NCBI GenBank assembly: GCA_963532875.1
Contig: CAUSLO010000032.1
Span: forward strand, 1-13,590
From: CAUTUX01 sp963532875
Lineage (GTDB): Bacteria > Bacillota > Clostridia > Christensenellales > CAG-917
Length of the DNA: 13,590 bases
Direction of reading: 5' to 3'
Position 1 is the first letter of the stretch, and each line of letters opens with the position of its first letter. The notes beneath the pieces are model-generated. The model was not told the origin of the DNA. It saw nothing but the letters and a program-made list of their open reading frames with translations, and did no database searches. Positions 1-5,890 of the stretch are shown here, one piece after another. The translations under genes and the position numbers were made by a program.

Positions 1-57
1 CACCTTATTTAAGGTTTAACACCACATTTAGGGGGTTGTCGTCGAAACTTAGGTTTT

Positions 58-86
58 AGTTTATTTTTTTCGCAACTTTTTGTCAA
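58..86 (-). promoter_or_regulatory. Candidate sigma-A promoter reading out of the left edge
   Basis: On the minus strand a perfect -35 TTGACA (81-86) is followed after 17 bases by TAAACT (58-63), a 4/6 match to the -10 consensus. Transcription would start near position 51 and run out of the window, so the gene it serves is not visible. The bases from 1 to 57 hold no start codon with a ribosome binding site and are probably a 5' leader. The box match and spacing are seen directly; the function is inferred. Confidence 0.5.
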
Positions 87-105
87 ACAAAAACTGCCCT
101 GTTTT

Positions 106-720
106 TTAAAAATCTTCATCTTGAAAAATTTGAGTCTTTTCCTTTACTTCTTTTGACCTTTGTAAACGTTTGGTAAATATTTCGTAATCAAGAAATCTAT
201 GAAAAAAGAGAATTGCGTAATTTGTAATAAAAGCGAATACGTTCCATATAAACATTAATGTAAATATGAACCCCACCTTGTTTGTTATCTCTTCTATCCT
301 TTTTATTATTTCTGTTGTTGCATAGAAGTCTTTTAAGAAAAATTTTTTAATTATTCCATACAATGCCCAAAATGCAATGTTGTTTATTACTAGAGCAATG
401 AATATCCCTAAATACTTCTTATACTTCGTTTTATCCCAAATTATCATTGCGATGGATGCTGGACCTAGCCAGACTATGTATAAGAAAGACAATAAAGGTT
501 TCCCTGTAATAAATGGTGACACCGTCGCCACAACTATATACGACACAATTGCAGAAAAGTATCTTTTCTCACACAGTGGAAAGCAAACCGCACTCGCAAT
601 AATAAATAAGATAGTTAAATCAATAACTTGGAAAAATCTGGCGAATCCTAAAAATACTAAAGATATCGAAATCATCAATCCAGCATACGTGATTGACTTA
701 ATTCGCTCTGCGTTTTTCAT
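106..720 (-). CDS. Six-helix integral membrane protein, ECF-transporter S-component-like
   Basis: The 204-residue product has about six hydrophobic segments (roughly residues 12-32, 34-52, 57-74, 78-97, 104-125 and 150-173) and a charged, lysine-rich C-terminal tail that should face the cytoplasm. Size and helix number fit the substrate-binding (S) component of energy-coupling factor vitamin transporters, or a YybS/DUF2232-like protein. I recognise no diagnostic substrate motif, so the family is a guess from topology. The ATG start at 720 begins MKNAERIKS, a normal positive-inside N-terminus, but the bases before it (AAATATAA) contain no Shine-Dalgarno sequence. A long RNA hairpin ends 13 bases upstream of the ATG. 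The lipoprotein gene at 787 lies upstream on the same strand. The sequence shows no partner ATPase or EcfT. Confidence 0.7.
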   Translation of the reverse strand: MKNAERIKSITYAGLMISISLVFLGFARFFQVIDLTILFIIASAVCFPLCEKRYFSAIVSYIVVATVSPFITGKPLLSFLYIVWLGPASIAMIIWDKTKYKKYLGIFIALVINNIAFWALYGIIKKFFLKDFYATTEIIKRIEEITNKVGFIFTLMFIWNVFAFITNYAILFFHRFLDYEIFTKRLQRSKEVKEKTQIFQDEDF

Positions 721-733
721 TTATATTTAATAA

Positions 734-768
734 GACGCAAAAGCATGGTCTACCCACACTCTTACGTC
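734..768 (-). promoter_or_regulatory. 15-pair RNA hairpin between two genes (terminator or 5' UTR element)
   Basis: Read on the minus strand, GACGTAAGAGTGTGG (768-754) pairs along its whole length with CCATGCTTTTGCGTC (748-734) around the five-base loop GTAGA. Four pairs are G-U wobbles and none is mismatched. On plus-strand RNA the wobbles become C-A mismatches, so the structure belongs to minus-strand transcripts. It lies between the lipoprotein stop (787) and the membrane-protein ATG (720). The following bases (TTATTAAATATAA) have few U, so it would be a weak intrinsic terminator. A regulatory or processing role is equally possible. Confidence 0.6.
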
Positions 769-786
769 ATTTAATTACTTTACTTT

Positions 787-1236
787 TTAAAGAGATATCT
801 TCTTCCCTAGTGCGTAGTCGATTTCGTTAGTATTTCCGAAATATACAACTGTACCCTTTCTTGTTACAACTTTGTCTTTAAATGCTCCGAACGTTTTTAC
901 TGCGTCCAATAACTCATTAATTTTTTTTTCTAGTTCTTGGGCATCTTTTTCATTTTTGAATTTTACCGCCATAAACTCAACATCATATTTCTTTAATTCA
1001 GCAATACCTGGGAATACAGATGGAACAAGGTCGAGAGCACTTTTACGTCCTTTTTTCTTTGCAGTTACCATCCAATGTGCATTATCTTCCGATGTTCCGT
1101 CTGTCTTTGTTACTTCATAGCCTGCCTTCTTGAATTTTTGTTCAAGACCGCTTGCGGTAGTACATGCAACAAACAAAACTGACATCATTGCAATTAATAC
1201 AATACTTGTTAAAACTAATACTTTTTTATTCTTCAT
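787..1236 (-). CDS. Small secreted lipoprotein of unknown function (paralogue A)
   Basis: The 149-residue protein starts MKNKKVLVLTS, continues with a hydrophobic core and ends its signal peptide with the lipobox FVAC (Cys25), so it should be lipidated and anchored outside the membrane. The mature part is a small, lysine-rich alpha/beta domain with no recognised motif. The start at 1236 is well supported by GGAGG seven bases upstream. It resembles the broken lipoprotein at 1990-2435 in length, in a GLE-x-FKK segment just after the cysteine, in a GYE/GWE element, and in a C-terminal K-KG-V-V strand. The two therefore look like diverged duplicates. It has its own extended -10 promoter at 1261-1269. 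No function can be assigned. Confidence 0.8.
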   Translation of the reverse strand: MKNKKVLVLTSIVLIAMMSVLFVACTTASGLEQKFKKAGYEVTKTDGTSEDNAHWMVTAKKKGRKSALDLVPSVFPGIAELKKYDVEFMAVKFKNEKDAQELEKKINELLDAVKTFGAFKDKVVTRKGTVVYFGNTNEIDYALGKKISL

Positions 1237-1260
1237 ATAAACCTCCGAAAGTTCTTTTTC

Positions 1261-1269
1261 ATTATACCA
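1261..1269 (-). promoter_or_regulatory. Extended -10 promoter for lipoprotein A
   Basis: The minus strand reads TGGTATAAT, an extended -10 (TGn plus a perfect TATAAT). No good -35 box lies 16-18 bases upstream, as expected for an extended -10 promoter. It abuts the stop codon of the J-domain-like gene (1270). The predicted start near 1254 gives a leader of about 18 bases holding the GGAGG site of the lipoprotein. Confidence 0.55.
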
Positions 1270-1890
1270 CTAACAACAAGGAATTAAATCCCCACCCATA
1301 CATTCACAACAACAATCTGCACATATTAAACTTTGGCATGCACAACAAGCAGAATTCGCTCTTCTGCCCGAACCATCGCCGTCTGACCATGGTGAATAGG
1401 TTCTCCTTGTATTTGTCTTTCGTTCTTGTTTCTCACCAAATGGCACTGTTGTTAATTCCTTTGCTACTAAATTCTCATATGCCTTTTTATACTTTTCGTT
1501 ATTCTCGTCAAGACTAATTGTGTATAAAAGTTTTTGCTTTGCTTGTACAGTCCAACCTTGTTCGTAATATAGCATTGCTTGATGATAATGCCACTCTGCA
1601 ACTCTATCATCTATATCATCTAATAGATTCTGTGCCTCTGCAAAATTGTGTTCTCTGATTTCTTTTCTAATTTTTAAATATGTATCAGCCTGTACGTTAT
1701 TCTGTGAGTTGTTTCTAATAGTTTCTTTTGCTTCTTCAAATTCCGCTTCTAGTTCCTTTAGTTTCCCTTCCAATTCGTCTTGGTCTTTAATTTCTTCTTG
1801 TAATGATTTTTTCTTTTCAAAATAAGCAGAACGTAATTCTTTTTCAGTTGCCGTATCATTAAGTCCAAAATGCTCTAACTCTTTGCTCAT
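1270..1890 (-). CDS. Degenerate J-domain-like protein with TPR-like middle and ten-cysteine tail
   Basis: The 206-residue protein has three parts. Residues 1-60 resemble the start of a DnaJ J-domain (a T-EKELRSAYFEKKK helix), but the HPD tripeptide that activates DnaK is absent, and the region runs on as a highly charged helix. Residues about 70-145 look like one or two TPR-type helical hairpins (EWHYHQAMLYYEQGW, then a second helix pair). Residues 182-206 hold ten cysteines in 25 positions, ending ADCCCECMGGDLIPCC. From memory, J-domain proteins of clostridia share a similar CADCCCECMGGDL ending. The tail could bind metal or be an acylation/membrane-association site; neither is shown. There is no Shine-Dalgarno sequence before the ATG, and an extended -10 lies only seven bases upstream. 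Confidence 0.75.
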   Translation of the reverse strand: MSKELEHFGLNDTATEKELRSAYFEKKKSLQEEIKDQDELEGKLKELEAEFEEAKETIRNNSQNNVQADTYLKIRKEIREHNFAEAQNLLDDIDDRVAEWHYHQAMLYYEQGWTVQAKQKLLYTISLDENNEKYKKAYENLVAKELTTVPFGEKQERKTNTRRTYSPWSDGDGSGRRANSACCACQSLICADCCCECMGGDLIPCC

Positions 1891-1897
1891 TTCTAAA

Positions 1898-1906
1898 GTA
1901 TATCAC
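1898..1906 (-). promoter_or_regulatory. Extended -10 element, possibly giving a leaderless mRNA
   Basis: The minus strand reads TGATATACT, an extended -10 with a 5/6 hexamer. Seven bases separate the hexamer from the ATG of the J-domain-like gene at 1890, so the RNA would start at or next to the ATG. This fits the absence of a ribosome binding site. No convincing -35 is present. Confidence 0.4.
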
Positions 1907-1942
1907 ACTATGAAAATTGTTTTATATAAATTTAAATAATAG

Positions 1943-1967
1943 AAAAAGCATCACAATGATGCCTTTT
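1943..1967 (-). terminator. Intrinsic (bidirectional) terminator
   Basis: A perfect stem GCATCA / TGATGC with a three-base loop (1948-1962) is flanked by A5 on one side and T4 on the other. On the minus strand the stem is followed by TTTTTC. It lies just downstream of the lipoprotein B stop codon (1990) and before the J-domain-like gene, so it ends the lipoprotein B transcript and isolates the next gene. Confidence 0.8.
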
Positions 1968-1989
1968 GTGTTTTGCAGTTTTCAACTTA

Positions 1990-2435
1990 TTATTTCTTAC
2001 TAAATTTCTCGGCTGACTCTCGATCCGCTATTGCTATTACCTTGCCCTTCTTTTTAATAATCATACTGTAGTATGGACTATTTTTTTCAACTTTTTTTAA
2101 TGTTTTGTTTAACGCCTTGTAATATGCCTTTGCTGAACTTGACTTGTCAAATATGAAATAATGAATGCTATAAGTTTTTAATCCTTCTTGTTTGCTTATT
2201 GCTACAACTTTATTTGCTCCTTGTATAGCCTTTTCAACTTTTGTCGTTTTTTCTTTATTTGCTATCAATACAGATGCCTCTGCCATTGCTGTCTCACGAC
2301 CGTATTCTTCATACTCCCAACCTTGTTTTTTACTTTCTTTTTGAAACTTTCAAGTCCGCACCCTGCTAATAGCGAGAATGCCATAATCAATACAAGTAAT
2401 GTTGAAACCAAAATTCCGATTCTTTTCTTATTCAT
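1990..2435 (-). pseudogene. Small lipoprotein (paralogue B) with a split reading frame; frameshifted gene or programmed -1 frameshift
   Basis: The gene starts at the ATG at 2435, preceded by GGAGGAAGG, and encodes MNKKRIGIL, a hydrophobic core and the lipobox LAGC (Cys26). The start frame ends early (stop at 2265, 56 residues). The -1 frame is open from just after the cysteine to 1990 and carries the mature domain. Shifting at the A AAA AAC run (2325-2331) joins them into a 148-residue lipoprotein, one residue shorter than lipoprotein A at 787-1236, with matching segments (GLESFKKKVKKQGWEYEE versus GLEQKFKKAGYEV; KKKGKVIAI versus RKGTVVYFG). The span is exactly one base short of whole codons. 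It may be an indel in an A run, a sequencing error, or programmed slippage. The promoter carries a G10 tract. A terminator follows at 1943-1967. Function unknown. Confidence 0.75.
2325..2331 (-). other. Slippery heptamer A AAA AAC at the frame break
   Basis: In the lipoprotein B start frame the codons read GTA AAA AAC, so the bases form A_AAA_AAC in the X_XXY_YYZ arrangement known from -1 programmed frameshifting. A -1 slip gives V-K-K-Q-G-W and enters exactly the frame that encodes the mature domain. I did not find an upstream Shine-Dalgarno-like stimulator at optimal distance or an obvious downstream stem, so stimulation is unproven. Transcriptional slippage on a six-A run is another route to the same product. 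Confidence 0.5.
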
Positions 2436-2466
2436 TTGCCTTCCTCCAAATCTGTGGGATATAAAC

Positions 2467-2497
2467 ATTCTACCCCCCCCCCGCTTGCAGAAAGCAA
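2467..2497 (-). promoter_or_regulatory. Lipoprotein B promoter with G tract in the spacer
   Basis: The -10 candidate is TAGAAT (2467-2472, 5/6). The best -35 is TTGCTT (2492-2497, only 3/6). The spacer is 19 bases, ten of them the G run. The predicted start near 2460 gives a 25-base leader with a strong GGAGGAAGG site. Loss of two G would bring the spacer to the optimal 17. Boxes and spacing are seen; activity is inferred. Confidence 0.5.
2473..2482 (-). repeat. Homopolymeric tract G10 (C10 on plus strand)
   Basis: Ten consecutive G on the transcribed-sense strand touch the -10 box of lipoprotein B. Such a run is very unlikely by chance in AT-rich DNA. Homopolymeric G or C tracts in promoter spacers are a known source of phase variation through slipped-strand mispairing, as in Neisseria porA and opc. 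Confidence 0.95.
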
Positions 2498-2512
2498 TAC
2501 CATTTGCAGAAA
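2485..2512 (-). repeat. Direct repeat TTTCTGCAA x2 at the lipoprotein B promoter
   Basis: TTTCTGCAA occurs at 2504-2512 and again at 2485-2493 on the minus strand, a 19-base period (about two helical turns). The downstream copy overlaps the candidate -35 box. The pair could be an operator, or simply a duplication. No known regulator consensus is recognised. Confidence 0.4.
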
Positions 2513-2611
2513 AAAATAATTATTATCTAATTAGAGTGTTTAGTATTTGTTTTTATTAAATTTTGCTTATTGTTCAAATGACACACAAAATTTGTGCACT
2601 GTATATAACCT

Positions 2612-3901
2612 CTAATCTTTCAAACAACCAATTGGAATTACAAATACGCCATCTTCTCTTTTATATCCATATTTCGAACCTGTTACGATTATCTTTAATG
2701 TTGGCAAACTCAGTTTGGTGTTTTTGCTGGGCTCACTGCAATCAATTATTAACTTCTCTATTTTATTCAAGTTTTTTGCCGCAGCATCATATTGATGTGA
2801 TCCTAATTTAAATTCAATTAACGCATATCGACCATCTTCTAGATGCAATACCGCATCAGCCTCTAGTCCGCTTTGGTCATGATAATATGAAATCTGTCCG
2901 CCCAGTGCCTCTGAATATACTTTTAAGTCTCTTACACAAAGATTCTCAAAAATATACCCGAATGTATTTAAATCATATATTAACTTCTCTGGCGAAGCAT
3001 TTAAACCCACAACTGCAAGTGATGGGTCACAAAACATCCTTTTCCTTCCTGTGCGTATGATACTCCTAGATCTAATTTGTGGTGACCACCCATACATGTC
3101 TTCGACAACATATAATCTCTCAAGTATATCTATATAATCCTCAAATGTTGGTCTTGAAATTGGCGTTCTTTTATTTATATCCTCTAATATCGTTTGATTG
3201 CTTGCTAATGTTGAGATATTCCTTGAATATGATTCAAGCAATGTTTTCATCGTCAACCTATTTCTTTTAACACCATCAACATTAAAAATATCCGCCGTGT
3301 ACAACCCCTTAAAATAGTCTCTCGCAATTTCAAGCTGATCTTCAGTTTTATCTAAATGTAAGGCATATGGCCATCCGCCTCTGCATGCACAAAAAATAAG
3401 ATCTTCAATTTTCAAGTCGGATTTAACCCCATTTACTAGAGTTTCTTTCCCATCAAACAGTTCCGATAGAGATACTTTCCCATTTGAATCTTTTGATTCA
3501 TACAAACTCATTGGATGCATAACAATATTTGTAATACGACCTATACCACTATGTGCAGTTTTAACTTTAGTGCTCGTTGATCCCGTTAAAATAAAATTTC
3601 CTGGAATTGGATTCTCATCACAGTAGCATCTAACGGCATCCCATATATTTGGGGCATCTTGCCACTCATCAATAAGTTTCGGTTTTTCACCAACTAAAAT
3701 TAAATGCGGAGTGAGGCGTGCCGAAGTTATGTTATCTCCATCTGAGCCACCCCCATGTAAACGAACAACACTCTTGGCTTGCTGTTCGCCAGTTGTTGTC
3801 TTCCCTACCCACTTCGGACCTAGAATGTTTACAGCACCAAATATTCCTAATTTCCTTTTCAGTATTTTATCTATTATTCTCTCGTAATACGTATAGCCCA
3901 T
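2612..3901 (-). CDS. AAA-type ATPase with DUF4143 and nuclease-like C-terminus
   Basis: The 429-residue protein has an N-terminal AAA_14 ATPase: Walker A GPKWVGKTT (residues 28-36), Walker B PKLIDEW with D78-E79, and a sensor-like GNFILTGS (101-108). A helical, HTH-like middle follows. The DUF4143 C-terminus carries a PD-(D/E)xK-like pattern: E320, then D349 in EADAVLH and E363-F-K365 in ALIEFKLG. Length is typical of the family (about 400-450), so it looks intact. The cellular role of the family is not established; these genes are patchily distributed and often accessory. The ATG at 3901 is preceded by GGTGA. It has its own promoter (3918-3945) and an upstream 23-bp repeat array, so it seems independent of the neighbouring trpS operon. 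Confidence 0.85.
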   Translation of the reverse strand: MGYTYYERIIDKILKRKLGIFGAVNILGPKWVGKTTTGEQQAKSVVRLHGGGSDGDNITSARLTPHLILVGEKPKLIDEWQDAPNIWDAVRCYCDENPIPGNFILTGSTSTKVKTAHSGIGRITNIVMHPMSLYESKDSNGKVSLSELFDGKETLVNGVKSDLKIEDLIFCACRGGWPYALHLDKTEDQLEIARDYFKGLYTADIFNVDGVKRNRLTMKTLLESYSRNISTLASNQTILEDINKRTPISRPTFEDYIDILERLYVVEDMYGWSPQIRSRSIIRTGRKRMFCDPSLAVVGLNASPEKLIYDLNTFGYIFENLCVRDLKVYSEALGGQISYYHDQSGLEADAVLHLEDGRYALIEFKLGSHQYDAAAKNLNKIEKLIIDCSEPSKNTKLSLPTLKIIVTGSKYGYKREDGVFVIPIGCLKD

Positions 3902-3917
3902 ATCTCACCACAATTTA

Positions 3918-3945
3918 ATTATATACAAAATAAAAATGAACTCAA
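3918..3945 (-). promoter_or_regulatory. Promoter of the DUF4143 ATPase gene
   Basis: The -35 TTGAGT (3940-3945, 4/6) and a perfect -10 TATAAT (3918-3923) are 16 bases apart. The start would be near 3911, leaving a leader of about ten bases that is mostly ribosome binding site. The repeat array at 3951-4010 begins five bases upstream of the -35. Confidence 0.6.
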
Positions 3946-3950
3946 TTTTA

Positions 3951-4010
3951 TTTTACATTTTCTATGATTTTTATTTTACATTTTCTATGATTTTTATTTT
4001 ACATTTTCTA
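3951..4010 (-). repeat. 23-bp tandem repeat, 2.6 copies, upstream of the ATPase promoter
   Basis: Two identical 23-bp units (3951-3973 and 3974-3996) and a 14-base partial third (3997-4010) each begin TTTTACATTTTCTA on the plus strand; on the minus strand each contains TAGAAAATGTAAAA. There is no mismatch between units. They lie between the DUF5685 stop and the ATPase promoter. They may be regulator binding sites spaced about two helical turns, or a remnant of an IS21-family end, since those ends carry several similar short AT-rich repeats. No IstA/IstB gene is present here. Confidence 0.9.
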
Positions 4011-4031
4011 AGGATTGTTAAATAAGGTTTG

Positions 4032-4895
4032 TTATATTCTTTGGCTAAATCCGCTTTTACTTTCTCCACTTAGGATTGTATCTATTTGAGCTTTTATTCC
4101 TAGATATACTATGTTTGATAAAATTCCTTCAAATTCCACTACGTCCATTGCATCATAGTTTTGAACAATCCGCTTATACGTTGAATCTAATATGTACTCG
4201 ATTTCTTCTTTGTTTTTCTGCAAATACTCTATTTTGCTTTTGCATTCACCATAGTTAAGTATTATTGGGTTATATGTCCCTCGTTTGGTATCTTCTTCGA
4301 CGTCATCAATTGCATCAAACAAGTATACTATTCGACCTATCCCATATATAAAATCTGCTTGCTCATTAGTTAGTGGTATAAACTCATTCGCAATGTCTCT
4401 GAGCATCGTGCCCGAAGTATCTGCCACCTCGTCTATATTCATACTTTTTGTTTTTTCTAATTCTCTCAACTTTTCAAATGAAATTGATATATGATTGGCT
4501 ATGTTGGGTTCTCTCTTCTCTGCTTTCTTCGCTCTGCGTTTGAATTGAAGTTTTAAAAACCTGCGTCCTTTCTTTCCATCTGTGATGTCGTCAATAATGC
4601 TGTAGTACAAGAGCAAGACCGACACATCTGCAATTCGCCTTGTAAGATCATCTATCTTTACTATATTCTTTTTCTTCATTGCTAAATAACAATGCTTGGT
4701 TTCTACCTTTACTTGCTTCTTCAAAATTGAATGAATAAAAATGCTAAAAAACGTTGCATCGTAATTTGCACTTAGCCGTGTAAACTGATTCCCTTCCTTT
4801 GCTAACGCCTTGCAAAGTGAGCAATAAAATGCGTTGTAAATTTGAAAGTCCTTAATATATAAATTTGCTTTATCTGGGATAATGTATCCGAACAT
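4032..4895 (-). CDS. DUF5685 family protein, isoprenoid-synthase-like motifs
   Basis: The 287-residue protein matches the DUF5685 pattern by its opening MFGYIIPDKANL, then NAFYCSLCKALAKEGNQ with a CxxC (Cys25, Cys28) and SANYDATFF. It appears all-helical. Two acidic motifs stand out: DDITD (102-106) and DAIDDVEED followed by TKRGTYNP (194-210). Their spacing and form resemble the two Asp-rich motifs of squalene/phytoene synthases (DxxxD and RDxxED-x-x-x-GR-Y). Enzymatic function is not established for DUF5685, so this is an analogy. A further cysteine (Cys69) could complete a metal site. The ATG lies two bases after the trpS stop with no clear Shine-Dalgarno, so it is probably translated by coupling as the last gene of the operon. 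Confidence 0.8.
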   Translation of the reverse strand: MFGYIIPDKANLYIKDFQIYNAFYCSLCKALAKEGNQFTRLSANYDATFFSIFIHSILKKQVKVETKHCYLAMKKKNIVKIDDLTRRIADVSVLLLYYSIIDDITDGKKGRRFLKLQFKRRAKKAEKREPNIANHISISFEKLRELEKTKSMNIDEVADTSGTMLRDIANEFIPLTNEQADFIYGIGRIVYLFDAIDDVEEDTKRGTYNPIILNYGECKSKIEYLQKNKEEIEYILDSTYKRIVQNYDAMDVVEFEGILSNIVYLGIKAQIDTILSGESKSGFSQRI

Positions 4896-4897
4896 GA

Positions 4898-5890
4898 TTA
4901 AAGATTAATTAATCCGATTTTTTCTCGTACTTCTTTGATTGTATTAAATGCTATCTCTCTTGCACTATCCGCTCCCTTTTTCGCTAGTTCCAAAATTTGT
5001 GCTGGATCTGATAAGTATTTTGTGTAACTTTCTCTAATTGGTTTCAGATGTTCGTTGACTGCCTCTGCAACTTTAATCTTAAATTGACCGTAGCCACTAT
5101 TTGTAAACTCCTTTTCAACCTCTGCAATCGTTTTGTTTTGTATGGTTGCATATATTGTTAACAAATTACTAACTCCTGGCTTGTCATCTCTCATTACAAT
5201 TTCTGAACCACTGTCTGTTACTGCTCTTTTAAATTTCTTTAATGTTGTATCTTCGCTTTCAAATATTGAAATTGTTGCGTTTGGATTTGGATCAGATTTT
5301 GACATCTTTGCGGTTGGATCTTGCAAAGAACAGATTTTTGCTCCTGTCTTTGGAATGAATGGTTTTGGAATTACAAAAGTGTCTCCATATACGTTATTGA
5401 ATCTCTCTGCTATATCCCTTGTTATTTCTAGATGTTGTTTTTGGTCTACGCCAACAGGCACTAGGTTGGCTTTGAACAAAAGTATATCTGCCGCCATCAA
5501 AACTGGATATGTGAATAGCCCTGCATTTATATTCTCTTGGTGCTTCTGCGACTTATCTTTAAATTGAGTCATCCTTGATAACTCACCAATATACGTGTTG
5601 CAACTTAAAAGCCAACTAAGTTCTGCATGTTCTGAAACACTTGATTGAAAATAAATAATTGATTTACTTGGGTCTACTCCGCATGCCAATAACTGTGCAA
5701 AAAAATTAATACATGATTGACGGAATTCTTTACTGTCTTGACGTACTGTAAGAGCATGGAGATCAGCTATAAAGAAAATTGATTGATAATCCTTTTGCAT
5801 GTCTTCCCAATTTTTCACAGCCCCCAAATAATTTCCAAGTGTCATTACGCCTGTAGGCTGTATTCCGCTTATGATTCTTTCTTTACTCAT
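4898..5890 (-). CDS. trpS: Tryptophan--tRNA ligase
   Basis: TrpRS charges tRNA-Trp with tryptophan in the cytoplasm. The 330 residues match the usual bacterial length. The class I signatures are present: SGIQPTGVMTLGNYLGA (residues 8-24, the HIGH-equivalent segment) and AKMSKSDPN (KMSKS at 195-199). Other family landmarks are FIADLHALT (40-48), YPVLMAADILLF (128-139) and VGVDQKQHLEITRDIA (146-161). The ATG overlaps the thrC stop in ATGAGTAA (eight bases), with GGGGAT just upstream, which indicates translational coupling to thrC. No T-box or trp-type leader is possible here because there is no intergenic space. Identification is firm. Confidence 0.98.
   Translation of the reverse strand: MSKERIISGIQPTGVMTLGNYLGAVKNWEDMQKDYQSIFFIADLHALTVRQDSKEFRQSCINFFAQLLACGVDPSKSIIYFQSSVSEHAELSWLLSCNTYIGELSRMTQFKDKSQKHQENINAGLFTYPVLMAADILLFKANLVPVGVDQKQHLEITRDIAERFNNVYGDTFVIPKPFIPKTGAKICSLQDPTAKMSKSDPNPNATISIFESEDTTLKKFKRAVTDSGSEIVMRDDKPGVSNLLTIYATIQNKTIAEVEKEFTNSGYGQFKIKVAEAVNEHLKPIRESYTKYLSDPAQILELAKKGADSAREIAFNTIKEVREKIGLINL

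Noticed and set aside
88..105. AAAAAC/GTTTTT hairpin after the membrane protein gene as a terminator
   Set aside because: The stem is only six pairs, nearly all A-T, with the GC bases in the loop. It is too weak to call an intrinsic terminator.
3951..4010. Short regularly spaced repeats as a CRISPR array
   Set aside because: The units are contiguous with no variable spacers, and no cas gene is present. It is a plain tandem repeat.
4018..4028. TTAAATAAGGT shared with the left edge (2-12, opposite strand)
   Set aside because: An 11-base AT-rich match in 13.6 kb without flanking similarity is compatible with chance. It is not supported as attachment sites.
3902..4031. Complete insertion sequence
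   Set aside because: The repeats resemble IS21-type ends in style, but no transposase, no matching opposite end and no target duplication are visible, and the adjacent ATPase is DUF4143, not IstB.
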